Shown: positions 34,563-43,887 of the stretch, piece after piece | How positions within the stretch are numbered: position 1 is the stretch's first letter | How the letters are laid out: each line of letters opens with the position of its first letter | Assembly (NCBI RefSeq): GCF_005765165.1 | Contig: NZ_VCIW01000020.1 | Span: forward strand, 1 to 64,000 | Length of the DNA stretch: 64,000 nucleotides | Source of the DNA: Paenibacillus antri | Lineage (GTDB): Bacteria > Bacillota > Bacilli > Paenibacillales > YIM-B00363 | Reading direction: 5' to 3' | The notes under the pieces: generated by a model | Told to the model about the DNA's origin: nothing | Databases searched by the model: none | Seen by the model: the letters and a program-made list of their open reading frames with translations, nothing else | Program-made: the position numbers and the translations under genes

Positions 34563-35600
34563 TTACCCGCCGAGCCGTCCATCCTCATACAACTGCAGGA
34601 ACGCGTTTACGACCTCCGGGTCGAAGTGTTGCCCTCGCTGCCGCTTGATTTCGGCGATCGTCTCCTCCGGCGTCCAAGCCCTCTTGTAAGGGCGCTCGTG
34701 AGTCAAGGCGTCGTAATAATCCGCCAATGCGACGATTCGCGCCGGAAGAGGGATGTCCTCTCCCCGAAGCCCGTCCGGATACCCGGTACCGTCCCACTTC
34801 TCGTGATGAGACCGCGCGATCGCGGCGGCCAGCTTCAACAGCGCGAAGGAGCTTTCGCTCATAATGCTGGCGCCGATCGCCGTATGCACCTTCATCCGTT
34901 CGAACTCGTGAGGCTCGTATCTCCCAGGCTTCAAGAGGATCTCGTCGGGGATGCCGATTTTTCCGATGTCGTGCAGCGGGGCCGCCATCCGAATCGTCTC
35001 GACGTCTTCCTCGGACATCCCCATGCGGCCGGCGATGAGGCCGGCCAGCTCGCCGACGCGCACGGTGTGCCGTCCGGTAATATCGTCCCGGTACTCCGCC
35101 GCTCGGCCAAGCAGCTGCAATATTTCCAGCTTGCTCTTCTGCAGCTCTTGCGTCCGTTCCCTGACCCTCTGCTCTAAGGTGTTCTTATGTTGTTGAAGCT
35201 GGATATGAAGCTGCCTCGTCTTCAGCAAGTTATTGATGCGCAGCACGACTTCTATCCGATCGAACGGCTTCGTCAGGAAATCGTTGACGCCCGCCTGCAG
35301 CCCTTGCTTCTTCAATTCCGGAGTGACGTCCGCGGTCAGCATCATGATCGGCAAATACGCATCCGCCCCGGCCCGATCCCGAATCAGCTTCATCACCTGT
35401 AAGCCGTCCATTCCCGGCATATGCATATCGAGCAGCACGATATCCGGCTCGATCGCATCCATCATCGAAGGAATGCGTTGCGGATCCATGCTGCTATGGA
35501 TGTTCGAGAATCCCGCTCGACCTAGAATTCGTTCAAGCAGCGATACATTGTGTTCTTGATCGTCGACGATAAATACGTTCGCGTTAAGAATGTCCTCCAT
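34563..35600 (-). CDS. response regulator with HD-GYP c-di-GMP phosphodiesterase domain
   Basis: A 345-residue protein. The receiver domain (about 1-125) has FIVDDQEHN, phosphoacceptor in DIVLLDMHMPGMDG and lysine in LTKPFDR. A coiled-coil linker precedes the HD-GYP domain (about 165-340), with TGRHTVRV, the metal pair in APLHDIGKIGIPD and the signature HHEKWDGTGYPDGLRG. Such proteins hydrolyse cyclic di-GMP under phosphorylation control. It lies 39 bp behind the lone receiver gene and after the MHYT hybrid kinase in one leftward operon, so it is a likely output of that kinase. Confidence 0.9.
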   Translation of the reverse strand: MEDILNANVFIVDDQEHNVSLLERILGRAGFSNIHSSMDPQRIPSMMDAIEPDIVLLDMHMPGMDGLQVMKLIRDRAGADAYLPIMMLTADVTPELKKQGLQAGVNDFLTKPFDRIEVVLRINNLLKTRQLHIQLQQHKNTLEQRVRERTQELQKSKLEILQLLGRAAEYRDDITGRHTVRVGELAGLIAGRMGMSEEDVETIRMAAPLHDIGKIGIPDEILLKPGRYEPHEFERMKVHTAIGASIMSESSFALLKLAAAIARSHHEKWDGTGYPDGLRGEDIPLPARIVALADYYDALTHERPYKRAWTPEETIAEIKRQRGQHFDPEVVNAFLQLYEDGRLGG

Positions 35601-35639
35601 TTTCCCTCGTACCTTTCCGTCCCTTGAGATGACGCTCGT

Positions 35640-36005
35640 TTACGATTGCAACGCTTTGCCGATTTTATCCAACAGACGTTCCAGCACGACCGGCTTCGTG
35701 TCGAAGTCGTCGCATCCGGCCGCGTACGCCTTCTCTTCGTCCTCGGCCATCGCATGGGCGGTCAGAGCGATGACCGGAATGTGCTTCGTCTCGGGGGCGG
35801 ACTTCAGCCGCCGCGACGCTTCCCACCCGTCCAACATGGGCAGGCTCAAATCCATCAACACGACGTCCGGCAGCAGACGCGTCGCGAGCTCGACCCCCTC
35901 CTTGCCGTCCTCGGCGGAGACGACCCGATATCCCTTTCGCTCCAGGCGCCGGGTCAGCATATCTCGATTCATCTCGTTATCTTCGACCAAGAGAATGGTT
36001 ATCAC
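35640..36005 (-). CDS. single-domain response regulator (receiver only)
   Basis: A 121-residue receiver with no output domain. [13 protein letters not shown] holds the acidic pocket, [14 protein letters not shown] the phosphoacceptor aspartate, and [11 protein letters not shown] the lysine. The start is GTG at 36005, overlapping the kinase stop as GTGA, with GGAGG ten bases upstream. It is DivK/Spo0F-like in form and may relay phosphate from the hybrid kinase to the HD-GYP protein. Confidence 0.88.
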   Translation of the reverse strand: MITILLVEDNEMNRDMLTRRLERKGYRVVSAEDGKEGVELATRLLPDVVLMDLSLPMLDGWEASRRLKSAPETKHIPVIALTAHAMAEDEEKAYAAGCDDFDTKPVVLERLLDKIGKALQS

Positions 36006-38374
36006 GCGGGTTCCGCCTCCGTCATTAACTTGCGTATATCCGACAGCAACGTTTTGAAATCGATGGCGCCCTTCTGCACGATATTCCGGACGTAGCCGTT
36101 CAACTTCTGCCGGTCTTCCGACGTTATCGTCTTCGCCGTGACGACGACGATCGGCACGTCGCGCCATGCGTCCCGCTTGCGCAGCTCCGTTATGAATTGG
36201 AATCCGTCCATCTCGGGCATCATCAGATCCAGCAAGATCAAGGCAGGCGTCTGTTGCTCCATCGCTTCCAATGCGAACCGGCCGTTGCGAGCCTGCGTCA
36301 CCGAATAGCCTTCTTTCACCAGGAGCTTAGTCATTAATTCGCTCGTCGTCGCATCGTCTTCGATGACGAGAACCCGGCGTTCATCTCGACCCGAGACGTA
36401 TTTCTCCATGACTTTGATCAACCGTTCCCGTTCCACCGGCTTGACCAAGTATTCGGAAGCGCCCAGCGTGTAGCCCAGCTGCGTGTCGCTGGTCAACGAC
36501 CAGATGACGACGGGAATGTCGGCCACGTCGGGATCGTTCTTCAGCTGGGACAGGACGCTCCAACCGTCCATCCCCGGCATTAAGATGTCTAGGCAGATCG
36601 CCTTCGGCTTCAGCTTCTTCGCCAATTCGAGCCCTTGCTTCCCGTTATCGGCGAAGGCGAGCTCCCAGCCCTCCTTTTCGAAATACCGCTTCATGATTTG
36701 CTCGTTGAACGGCTCGTCGTCGATCAACAACACGCAGGGCTTCTTCCGTTCCGCTTCGGGAGGCGCTTCCGCGACGGCCGCTGCGGCGGGAGAAGCGGGG
36801 TTCGAGATCGATTCGGGGAGCCAGCAAGTGAACGTGCTTCCCGCTCCGTACACGCTCTCGACGTCGATATCTCCGCCCATTATGTGGCAGAACCTTCGGC
36901 TGATCGCGAGCCCGAGCCCCGTTCCGCCGTACTTCCGCGTCGTCGACGAATCGGCTTGCGTGAACGGCTGAAACAGCTTCTCGATTTGCTCGGGGGTCAT
37001 GCCGATGCCGGCGTCTCTCACCCGGAAGCCGTAGCCCGGTCGTCCGCTCCTCGTTTCGCGGTAAACCTCGAAGTCGATCTTGCCGCCGTCCGTGAATTTG
37101 CTGGCGTTACTTAGCAAGTTCAGCAGAATTTGCCTGAGCTTCGTGACGTCCGTCGTCATCGGACCTTCGATCGATTGAACCTGAAGCCGGTTTCCCTTCG
37201 CATCCATCAGCGGCGCGACCGTGCTCGCGATCTCTTGGACCAACGCCGACATTTCGCATGTTTCGACGAACAGCTCCATCTTCCCGGCTTCGATCTTCGA
37301 GATGTCCAAAATATCGTTGATCAACGCGAGCAGGTGATTCCCCGCTTTGCTGATTTTGCCGAGGTCTTCGGCGAACGTCGACTCGCCGATTTCCTCCGCT
37401 TCCTCCTTGAGCATCTCGCTGTACCCGATGATCGCGTTGAGCGGCGTGCGGAGCTCGTGACTCATGTTGGCTAAAAATTGACTCTTGATCATATTCGCTT
37501 TAATCGCCTCGTCATGCGCTCGCTCCAACTGGGCGGTCCGTTCCTTGACCAATTCCTCCAGTTGCTCGTTAAACTGACGAAGCTCTTGATTCATGCGGTA
37601 AATCTCTTCGGTCTTCCATCGAATTTCCGAATCCTTCAAGGAAAACCGCTTCGAGATAAAGATGCCCAGAAGGCATAACCCCAACGTAAACAAGGTGCCT
37701 CCCGAGATGAAGTACGCCAGCCATTTCTGATCCAGCAGCACCCCGGTCGCGATGCCGCCGTCTTGCGCGACGCGAAAACGGGCCGCCGCCATGCCGGTAT
37801 AATGCAGGCCCGCGATGGCCGCGCCCATGATGAGTCCGCTGCCCGCCTTCTTCCACCACGTGCCCCGTCCCCCGCCCTTACGGAAATAGAACGACAGCCA
37901 TAGCGCGGCGACGGAGGCGGCGAGCGCGATCCCGACGGAAAGCGCGAAGAGGGCCGGATCGTAAGTGATTCCGATTTGCATGGCGGCCATCCCGATGTAA
38001 TGCATGCTCGTTACGCCGGCGGCCAGCAGCAACCCGCCGCTTATCAGCTCTTTCGCGCCTAACTGGCTGCTGCGGCTAACGATGTATAATGCGACGAACG
38101 CGCCTAGGATCGAGGGGATGACGGACGCCGAAACGACGAGCAAATCGTATGCGACGGGAACCGGAAGCGAGAACGCAAGCATTCCGACGAAATGCATCGA
38201 CCAAATACCTAAGCCCATGGCCGCGGCTCCGAAGAGCATCCACCACCACCTCCTGAGCCCTTCGGCCGAACTGATTCTTCCGGCGAGATCCAGAGCCGTG
38301 TAAGAAGCAACGACGGCCACCACATACGAAAAACCGACCAGTATCGGGTCATGAGAACCATGAATGTGTTCCAA
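36002..38374 (-). CDS. hybrid sensor histidine kinase with MHYT sensor and two receiver domains
   Basis: A 790-residue protein. The N-terminal 245 residues form an MHYT membrane domain with the three motif copies SMHFVGM, SMHYIGM and GLHYTGM, proposed to bind copper and sense oxygen or other gases. A coiled coil leads to HisKA ([16 protein letters not shown] near 305), HATPase ([21 protein letters not shown]) and two C-terminal receivers (about 555-665 and 670-785; [11 protein letters not shown] and [12 protein letters not shown]). The start is TTG at 38374 behind GGAGGAA. It heads the operon with the lone receiver and the HD-GYP protein. Confidence 0.92.
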   Translation of the reverse strand: MEHIHGSHDPILVGFSYVVAVVASYTALDLAGRISSAEGLRRWWWMLFGAAAMGLGIWSMHFVGMLAFSLPVPVAYDLLVVSASVIPSILGAFVALYIVSRSSQLGAKELISGGLLLAAGVTSMHYIGMAAMQIGITYDPALFALSVGIALAASVAALWLSFYFRKGGGRGTWWKKAGSGLIMGAAIAGLHYTGMAAARFRVAQDGGIATGVLLDQKWLAYFISGGTLFTLGLCLLGIFISKRFSLKDSEIRWKTEEIYRMNQELRQFNEQLEELVKERTAQLERAHDEAIKANMIKSQFLANMSHELRTPLNAIIGYSEMLKEEAEEIGESTFAEDLGKISKAGNHLLALINDILDISKIEAGKMELFVETCEMSALVQEIASTVAPLMDAKGNRLQVQSIEGPMTTDVTKLRQILLNLLSNASKFTDGGKIDFEVYRETRSGRPGYGFRVRDAGIGMTPEQIEKLFQPFTQADSSTTRKYGGTGLGLAISRRFCHIMGGDIDVESVYGAGSTFTCWLPESISNPASPAAAAVAEAPPEAERKKPCVLLIDDEPFNEQIMKRYFEKEGWELAFADNGKQGLELAKKLKPKAICLDILMPGMDGWSVLSQLKNDPDVADIPVVIWSLTSDTQLGYTLGASEYLVKPVERERLIKVMEKYVSGRDERRVLVIEDDATTSELMTKLLVKEGYSVTQARNGRFALEAMEQQTPALILLDLMMPEMDGFQFITELRKRDAWRDVPIVVVTAKTITSEDRQKLNGYVRNIVQKGAIDFKTLLSDIRKLMTEAEPA

Positions 38375-38441
38375 TGATATTCCTCCTGTACTCTCTCTTC
38401 CGCGCTTTCCTCTTTACGAAGGACCTTAAGGCATAACTATT

Positions 38442-38473
38442 AGTATATTTCAGAAAACTCGACAATTTCTGAA
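38442..38473 (-). promoter_or_regulatory. -10 box with adjacent inverted repeat upstream of the MHYT kinase
   Basis: A minus-strand TATACT (38442-38447) is flanked upstream by a perfect 8-bp inverted repeat TTCAGAAA/TTTCTGAA (38449-38456 and 38466-38473, 9-base spacer). The repeat lies where the -35 box should be, so an activator or repressor site is likely. No good -35 was found. Confidence 0.45.
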
Positions 38474-38510
38474 CAATTTTTGTCGAAAACACTCGAATAA
38501 CGATAAAGAA

Positions 38511-38552
38511 GGAGCCTGTCGTTGCGTCCCCGTTTTCGCAGCGACAAGCTCC
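38511..38552 (-). terminator. rho-independent terminator of the solute-binding gene
   Basis: GGAGCCTGTCGTTGCG (38511-38526) pairs with CGCAGCGACAAGCTCC (38537-38552) with one mismatch and one G-U pair. On the minus strand TTCTTTATC follows the stem. Confidence 0.75.
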
Positions 38553-38579
38553 CCTTTCCTTTCAGTCCGCGCCTTCGGT

Positions 38580-40253
38580 TTATTCGACCGAGACGTCCCA
38601 CGCGTTCACTTCCCGCGTAATTTCGTCGCCGCCGTGCTCCCGCCAGCTTCGAACGAACGCGTCGAACGCGTCCGCCTCTTCTTTGCCGTAAACGATCTTT
38701 AGAAAGGCCTCTTTCTCCAGCTTCTGCAGCGCCGGCCACTTCGTCCGCATCGCGGGGGTCGGCACGCCGAGGAATTGATCCTTCTGCGCGTAAGCGAGCT
38801 GTCGGTCCCCCACGATCTTGCCCTCGAGGAACAGCTTGGAGCTGGTTTCCGCCAGCTTCTTCTCGTACGGCGATTCGATCTGCCCGCGATACACGCGCTG
38901 CTCCAAGCTTTCCTTCAGCACGCCCTCCGGCGTACTGCCGGGAGCGATCAGAAGCAAGTTCGCTACGGTCGTCGTCGCTCCCTTGAAGTCGTAAACGTAC
39001 TTGCCGTCTACGATCTTATAATCGTAGTTTTCGCCGAACCCGTGCATGAAGTCCGATTCCGGATCTTCGATGAGCGCGCCGTATACTTCGTCCCAATAGC
39101 GGAACAACGCTTCGATATACGGGAAATCCTTGCGGAAAATGTAGCTTCCGTAGGATACCTTCGAGCCTCGCCGCCCGATCTTGCCGTCCTCCCCGGCCGG
39201 GAACGGAATCGGCCGATACTCCGGCTTGAAGCCGTTCTCGTCCTCGTGCACCTCGCCGAGCGGCCACCCGCCCATCCACCCCGGTCCCGAAACGACGCCC
39301 GCTTGTCCCTCCACGAAGAGGTTCGCCGCGGTCAGCTCGTCATGCGTGCCGAAGTCGCGATGGAGCCATCCCTGGTCGTACCACGTCCGAAGCCGAGCAA
39401 GCGCCTGCTTGACCTCCGGCTGCACGGAGCCGTAGGCGAGGCTGCCGTCCGGCATTCGATTCCATTGGTACGGCTGATCGCCGTAGGCGCCGAACAGGAA
39501 GCTCGCGTCGGCGAGCCAGCCGTTCAGAGAGTTCTTGCCGGCCAAAGCGAGTCCGAACGTATCTTGCTTCCCGTTCCCGTCGGGGTCCTCGTTCGTGAAC
39601 GCGTCCAGCGCCGTCTCAAGCTCTTCGATCGTCGTCGGCGGAGCGAGCCCCGCCGCGTCGAGCCAGTCTTGGCGAATCCAAAGAATCGGATCGCCGACCT
39701 TGCCGTCCGATATTTGCGGCAATCCCCACTTCTTGCCGTTCGCCGTCACCGTCTTCCAGACGTCCGGATTTTTCGAGTACGCTTCCTTCATCCTGGGCGA
39801 GGCGTACGTCTCGAACGCTTCCTCGATATCCATGAACCGTCCGGATTCGGCGATGTCGTCGAGCAGCTGCGGCAGTACGGCGTCGTTCAGGTACAACACA
39901 TCGGGGATCGGCTCGTCTCCCGTAAGCGCCAGCTTGGTCTTGTGCAGAAGCGCGGCTTCGTCGACCAGCACCCACATGCTGTTCTGAATAATGCCTAGCT
40001 TCTCCTTCGCCCACCGCGAGATCGGATTGTCGTCGATCGAATCGGGCGGAATCAGCTTGCCCATCTCGCTGTCGTTCAGCACCCTCGACGTCGTAACGAC
40101 GACCGGAGGGTCGTACGGGATCGACTGCCCCGTCTCCCCCGCCGTCTCCGGCGCCGGGTCGACGGGGGTGTTCGCGTCGGCGCAGCCCGCGAGGCCGATC
40201 GCCAGGACGAGCATCCCCGCGAGTATCGTACGGCTTTGGTGAACATGCATCAT
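38580..40253 (-). CDS. solute-binding lipoprotein, LplA-like, linked to a YesM kinase
   Basis: A 557-residue solute-binding lipoprotein with lipobox LAGC (Cys24 counting from the ATG at 40253). It has the length and features of the large LplA/YtcQ type: PPTTIEELETALDAFTNEDP, DGNGKQDTFGLAL (an EF-hand-like DxDGNGxxD calcium loop, typical here) and GVVSGPGWMGGWPL. It lies 35 bp behind the YesM-type kinase and no permease genes follow; a terminator comes next. Like the first kinase-linked binding protein, it may present a ligand to the kinase or feed permeases elsewhere. Confidence 0.87.
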   Translation of the reverse strand: MMHVHQSRTILAGMLVLAIGLAGCADANTPVDPAPETAGETGQSIPYDPPVVVTTSRVLNDSEMGKLIPPDSIDDNPISRWAKEKLGIIQNSMWVLVDEAALLHKTKLALTGDEPIPDVLYLNDAVLPQLLDDIAESGRFMDIEEAFETYASPRMKEAYSKNPDVWKTVTANGKKWGLPQISDGKVGDPILWIRQDWLDAAGLAPPTTIEELETALDAFTNEDPDGNGKQDTFGLALAGKNSLNGWLADASFLFGAYGDQPYQWNRMPDGSLAYGSVQPEVKQALARLRTWYDQGWLHRDFGTHDELTAANLFVEGQAGVVSGPGWMGGWPLGEVHEDENGFKPEYRPIPFPAGEDGKIGRRGSKVSYGSYIFRKDFPYIEALFRYWDEVYGALIEDPESDFMHGFGENYDYKIVDGKYVYDFKGATTTVANLLLIAPGSTPEGVLKESLEQRVYRGQIESPYEKKLAETSSKLFLEGKIVGDRQLAYAQKDQFLGVPTPAMRTKWPALQKLEKEAFLKIVYGKEEADAFDAFVRSWREHGGDEITREVNAWDVSVE

Positions 40254-40288
40254 TGTACATCCGCCTCGTTTTCTAAATATGGATACCG

Positions 40289-42019
40289 TCATTCCGCCTC
40301 TTCCGCCGCATCCACGGGCCAGCGCAGCGTCGCCCGAACGCCCCCCGACGCCGAGCGGGAAAGCGACAGTCCCGCTCCGGCGCCGTACCGATGCGCGATG
40401 CGTTGGTGCACGTTCCGCAGCCCGCGAATGTCGCCGGACGATTCCGGCGAGGCGAACGAATCGTTCAATCGCTCGAGCTCGTCGTCGGACAGGCCGACGC
40501 CGTCGTCTTCCACCGCGAAGACGACGAACCCCGCCTCGATGCGCCCCTGAATCGAGATCGAGCCCGGCCCTTCCTTCGGCTCGAGGCCGTGGGCGATCGA
40601 ATTTTCCACCAACGGCTGGAACAGCAGCCTTGGTACGAGAATCGATTCAAGCGCTTCCGGGATGTCGACGCGATACGTAATTTTCCGCAGCTGCATGTCC
40701 ATAATTTCCACGTACGCGTTAACGAACGCGATTTCTTCGCGCACCGTGGCGTCCAACGTTTCGTTCCTCGTCGTATATCGGTAATAGTCCGCCAAGCTGT
40801 AAGCCATCGAGATGACCGGCTCCGTTCGCTTCAGCTGCGCCATGCTGACGATGAACGCAAGGCTGTTGTACAGGAAGTGAGGGTTGATCTGCGACTGGAG
40901 CTGCTTCATGACCGCTTCCTTGGCCCGCAGCTCTTCGCGGTACACTTTCTCGATCAAATGCTGCATGCGCGCCGCCATCCGGTTGAACTGTCCGAACAGC
41001 CGCGTGAAGTCCCCGTGCCGGACGTTCAAGATCCGCGTCGACAGGTCGCCGCGTTCCAACCGCTCCGCGCCGGCGCCCAACAGCCGGATCGGCACCTGCA
41101 CCTGCGAGTAGATCAAATACGCCGCGCCGGCGCCCATCAGCAGCAGTAGGGCCGCCGTAACGTAAAACAAGTTTCGGCTGAACGTTACCGGCGCGAGAAT
41201 GTCCTCGAGCGGCGCGTAATCGATCAAGCTCCAAGGCAGCTCCTCGGACGACAGTCCGTACACCAAATACCGTTCGCCGTCCACCGTCACGACGCGATGT
41301 CCTTCCTTCATCGTCTCGCCCCCGACGGCGCCCGCGTCGATCAACCGGCGGATGAAATCCATATCCGCGCTCGTGTTCGGCAGCACCTCGTTCGCTCCCC
41401 CGTAGAGGAACGGGTCGTTATTCCCTTTGGTCTTGAAGCTGTCGAGCAGGGAGACGATGTTGTCGGCCATCAGGTCGACCTCGACGACGACGGATGCGCG
41501 GTTCAGGTCGCTCGAGGCGGACGCCGGTTCGACGAAGAAACGCGTGAACGCCTGTTTCTCGATGTCGTTCACCCGGATCGTGCGGAATCGCCACTCGTTC
41601 GACAGATTCGCTCGCAAATACGACTCGTCGTACGGAAGCAGCGAATACGAAGAGATCGCGTGACCCGCTCCCGGAAAGTACAGATTGATCCGGTTCATCC
41701 AAGCCGCCGACATGCTGAACAGCTTCAGCTTGTTCTGCAGATCGTCGAGCAGCATGGCGTAATCGTACCCGTCGGCCGGAATGAGGTTCCCCGCGAGCGC
41801 CGCGAAATCGGGATCTTGGGAGATCAGGTTGGAATATTGAGACACCTGGTCCAAGGCGCCTTCGATTTGGTGCATGAAAATCGCGAGCCGATTTTGGTTC
41901 GCGATCGTAATCTGTTCCTCGACGATCCCCGTGCCGACCCGCTGAGAGAGCGTGTACAGCGCGATGACCGGAGTCATCAGGGTAACGATCAACAGCATGA
42001 CTTTCGTTATAAGCTTCAT
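40289..42019 (-). CDS. YesM-type sensor histidine kinase without local response regulator
   Basis: A 576-residue membrane kinase: first membrane segment near residues 5-25, extracellular sensor of about 250 residues, second segment near 285 (FYVTAALLLLMGAGAAYLIY), HAMP, then the His_kinase domain with LQSQINPHFLYNSLAF and an HATPase domain (ENSIAHGLE, DDGVGLSD, GLRNVHQRI). The ATG at 42019 is directly behind GGAGGACGT; the open frame upstream has no site. The normal partner, a YesN-type regulator, is missing next to it: only the binding-protein gene follows. Confidence 0.9.
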   Translation of the reverse strand: MKLITKVMLLIVTLMTPVIALYTLSQRVGTGIVEEQITIANQNRLAIFMHQIEGALDQVSQYSNLISQDPDFAALAGNLIPADGYDYAMLLDDLQNKLKLFSMSAAWMNRINLYFPGAGHAISSYSLLPYDESYLRANLSNEWRFRTIRVNDIEKQAFTRFFVEPASASSDLNRASVVVEVDLMADNIVSLLDSFKTKGNNDPFLYGGANEVLPNTSADMDFIRRLIDAGAVGGETMKEGHRVVTVDGERYLVYGLSSEELPWSLIDYAPLEDILAPVTFSRNLFYVTAALLLLMGAGAAYLIYSQVQVPIRLLGAGAERLERGDLSTRILNVRHGDFTRLFGQFNRMAARMQHLIEKVYREELRAKEAVMKQLQSQINPHFLYNSLAFIVSMAQLKRTEPVISMAYSLADYYRYTTRNETLDATVREEIAFVNAYVEIMDMQLRKITYRVDIPEALESILVPRLLFQPLVENSIAHGLEPKEGPGSISIQGRIEAGFVVFAVEDDGVGLSDDELERLNDSFASPESSGDIRGLRNVHQRIAHRYGAGAGLSLSRSASGGVRATLRWPVDAAEEAE

Positions 42020-42226
42020 ACGTCCTCCGCCGCGCACTTTTCCTAAAAGAAAGATTCGACGCGAAGCTGCGCATTCCTGTTCCGCCGCGATTGGAACGGA
42101 ATCCCATCCGGCGGGCGGAAACCCGGCCTTAAGTCCAGTCGCGCCATGCAACCGAAGATGGGAGACGCAAGTCCCGGATTGCGATAAAATGTGGAAAGTT
42201 CTTCACTTACGGAAAGAGGGATACGA

Positions 42227-42727
42227 ATGAGCGTTAGAGGCATTTCGGGAGCGGTGCTGCTCCTATTGGGGGCGTTCCTGTTCATGAATCAAGGGGAGAC
42301 GTTCGACGTCGGCGACATCTTCGGCTACTTCTGGCCGTCGATCTTCGTCATCCCGCTCGGACTGTTTTTCCACTGGCTGTATTTCGGGGTGACCGGGCGC
42401 AAGGGCGTCGGCGTGCTCGTTCCCGGCGGCATTCTGCTGACGGTCGGCGTCGTATGCCAAATCTCCATGCTGTACGACGCGTGGCACATTATGTGGCCGG
42501 GCTTCATCTTGGCGCCGGCGGTCGGACTGTTCGAGCTGTATTGGTTCAGCGGACGAAATAAATATTTGCTGATCCCGATTAACATCCTGACGGTGATCTC
42601 GCTGCTGTTCTTCGCCGTCTTCTCGATCGGCTCGGTCTTTAACTTCTTGTCCGGCAAGCCGTATATCGCGATCGTGATGATCGTCGTCGGCGCGATCGTG
42701 CTCATGAGCCGCAAGAAGCAAGCATAA
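42227..42727 (+). CDS. small multi-pass membrane protein (LiaI/DUF5668-like N terminus)
   Basis: A 166-residue very hydrophobic protein with about six membrane segments. The start, SVRGISGAVLLLLGAFLFMN followed by FWPSIFVIPLG, matches the short DUF5668/LiaI-LiaF transmembrane pattern in which a W-P motif lies in the second helix. The second half has further helices and ends MSRKKQA. The ATG at 42227 has AGAGGG upstream; an open frame to 42191 has none. It stands alone, divergent from the YesM gene. Members often belong to cell-envelope stress systems, but nothing else here proves such a role. Confidence 0.65.
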   Translation: MSVRGISGAVLLLLGAFLFMNQGETFDVGDIFGYFWPSIFVIPLGLFFHWLYFGVTGRKGVGVLVPGGILLTVGVVCQISMLYDAWHIMWPGFILAPAVGLFELYWFSGRNKYLLIPINILTVISLLFFAVFSIGSVFNFLSGKPYIAIVMIVVGAIVLMSRKKQA

Positions 42728-42746
42728 ACTCGCCCATTGGGAAAAC

Positions 42747-42776
42747 GAAGCCCGTCGCGACTACGCGACGGGCTTC
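42747..42776 (-). terminator. terminator hairpin overlapping the end of the AI-2E-family gene
   Basis: GAAGCCCGTCGCG (42747-42759) pairs perfectly with CGCGACGGGCTTC (42764-42776). The TAG stop of the minus-strand gene is in the 4-base loop, and GTTTTCCC follows on that strand. It also lies behind the convergent membrane-protein gene. Confidence 0.7.
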
Positions 42777-43858
42777 TCCGCGTCGTCCGAACGCTGCCGA
42801 ACGAAGCGATACATATGAACCGCGACGACCTTGGACACCGCGTATCCCGGGATCGCGAACAACAATCCGATCGGACCGAAGAGGGAGCCGACGACCAGCA
42901 ATAACAAAATGATGGTCAACGGATGGATGTTCAGGCCTTTGCCCATAATCCACGGCGACAGCAGATTGCCCTCGAGCTGCTGCGCGACGACCGTTACGAT
43001 CAACACCTTCAGCGCCATGTCCGGCGATTGCGCCAAGCCGACGAGCACGGCCGGAGCGGCGGCCAAGAACGCGCCCAAATAAGGAATGACATTCGTGATC
43101 ATCGCGATGAACGCCAGCAGCACCGCGTACCGCAGTCCGATCAGCTGAAAGCCGACGAGCATCAGCAACCCGACGCAAACGGCGACCGTCATCTGCCCCC
43201 GGATGAAGAACCCGATCGTGCGGTCCATCTCGGACATCAGCTTTCGGGCGTCCGCTTGCCTCGCCTTCGGAATCATCCCGATGAACCCTTCGAACATCTT
43301 GTCCCCGTCCTTCAATAGAAAATAAAGAACGAACGGGACGATGACGACCAACAGGAACGCGTTCGCTACGGCGCCGAGCACGTTCGTCAGATTGGAGCTG
43401 ACGAGGTCGACGAGCGTCATCGCGTACCCCGAGGCCGTCGCAGCGATCGATTCGACGTCAAGGTTCAGTCGATGCAGCCATACGGCGAACGCCTCGGATC
43501 GGGCGAGTTCGTATCCCACGGCGACGGCGCGTTCCACGAAATTCGGAAGGCCCGCGATCAATTGCGCGAATTGCGTCTTGATCATCGGCCCGACCGACAG
43601 CCCGAGCAGCGCGAGCGCCCCCGCCGCGACGAAGTACAGCAGCAAGATGGCGAGCGACTTCGGCACCCGTCGCTTCACCAGAAATTGCATCGGCGGACGC
43701 AGCAAGAAAAACAACACCCCCGCGATGAGCAGCGGCCCGACCAACGTCCGGAACGCGACGACGAGCGGTTGGAAGATGAAATCGATCTGCGCGCCCAGCC
43801 AGACGATGAGAAACAGAAGCAGAACGCCGACGCCGATTCGAAACAGCTTATTTTCTAT
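42761..43858 (-). CDS. AI-2E-family (PerM/UPF0118) membrane transporter with apparent ATA start
   Basis: A 365-residue transporter with about eight membrane segments; family blocks are VIVPFVLYFLLKDGD, GFQLIGLRYAVLLAFIAMI, NVIPYLGAFL, and QQLEGNLLSPWIMGK. Ordinary start codons occur only from TTG 43744, which would cut off the first membrane helix. The frame upstream reads ENKLFRIGVGVLLLFLIVWL, the usual family N terminus, and begins with ATA at 43858, eight bases behind GAGGAGGAG. I therefore annotate an ATA initiation codon; a sequence error at one base is the alternative. It is 29 bp behind the (p)ppGpp synthetase gene. The transported substrate is unknown. Confidence 0.85.
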   Translation of the reverse strand: MENKLFRIGVGVLLLFLIVWLGAQIDFIFQPLVVAFRTLVGPLLIAGVLFFLLRPPMQFLVKRRVPKSLAILLLYFVAAGALALLGLSVGPMIKTQFAQLIAGLPNFVERAVAVGYELARSEAFAVWLHRLNLDVESIAATASGYAMTLVDLVSSNLTNVLGAVANAFLLVVIVPFVLYFLLKDGDKMFEGFIGMIPKARQADARKLMSEMDRTIGFFIRGQMTVAVCVGLLMLVGFQLIGLRYAVLLAFIAMITNVIPYLGAFLAAAPAVLVGLAQSPDMALKVLIVTVVAQQLEGNLLSPWIMGKGLNIHPLTIILLLLVVGSLFGPIGLLFAIPGYAVSKVVAVHMYRFVRQRSDDAEKPVA

Positions 43859-43887
43859 AGGACAACTCCTCCTCGCCCGAGCTTCAC

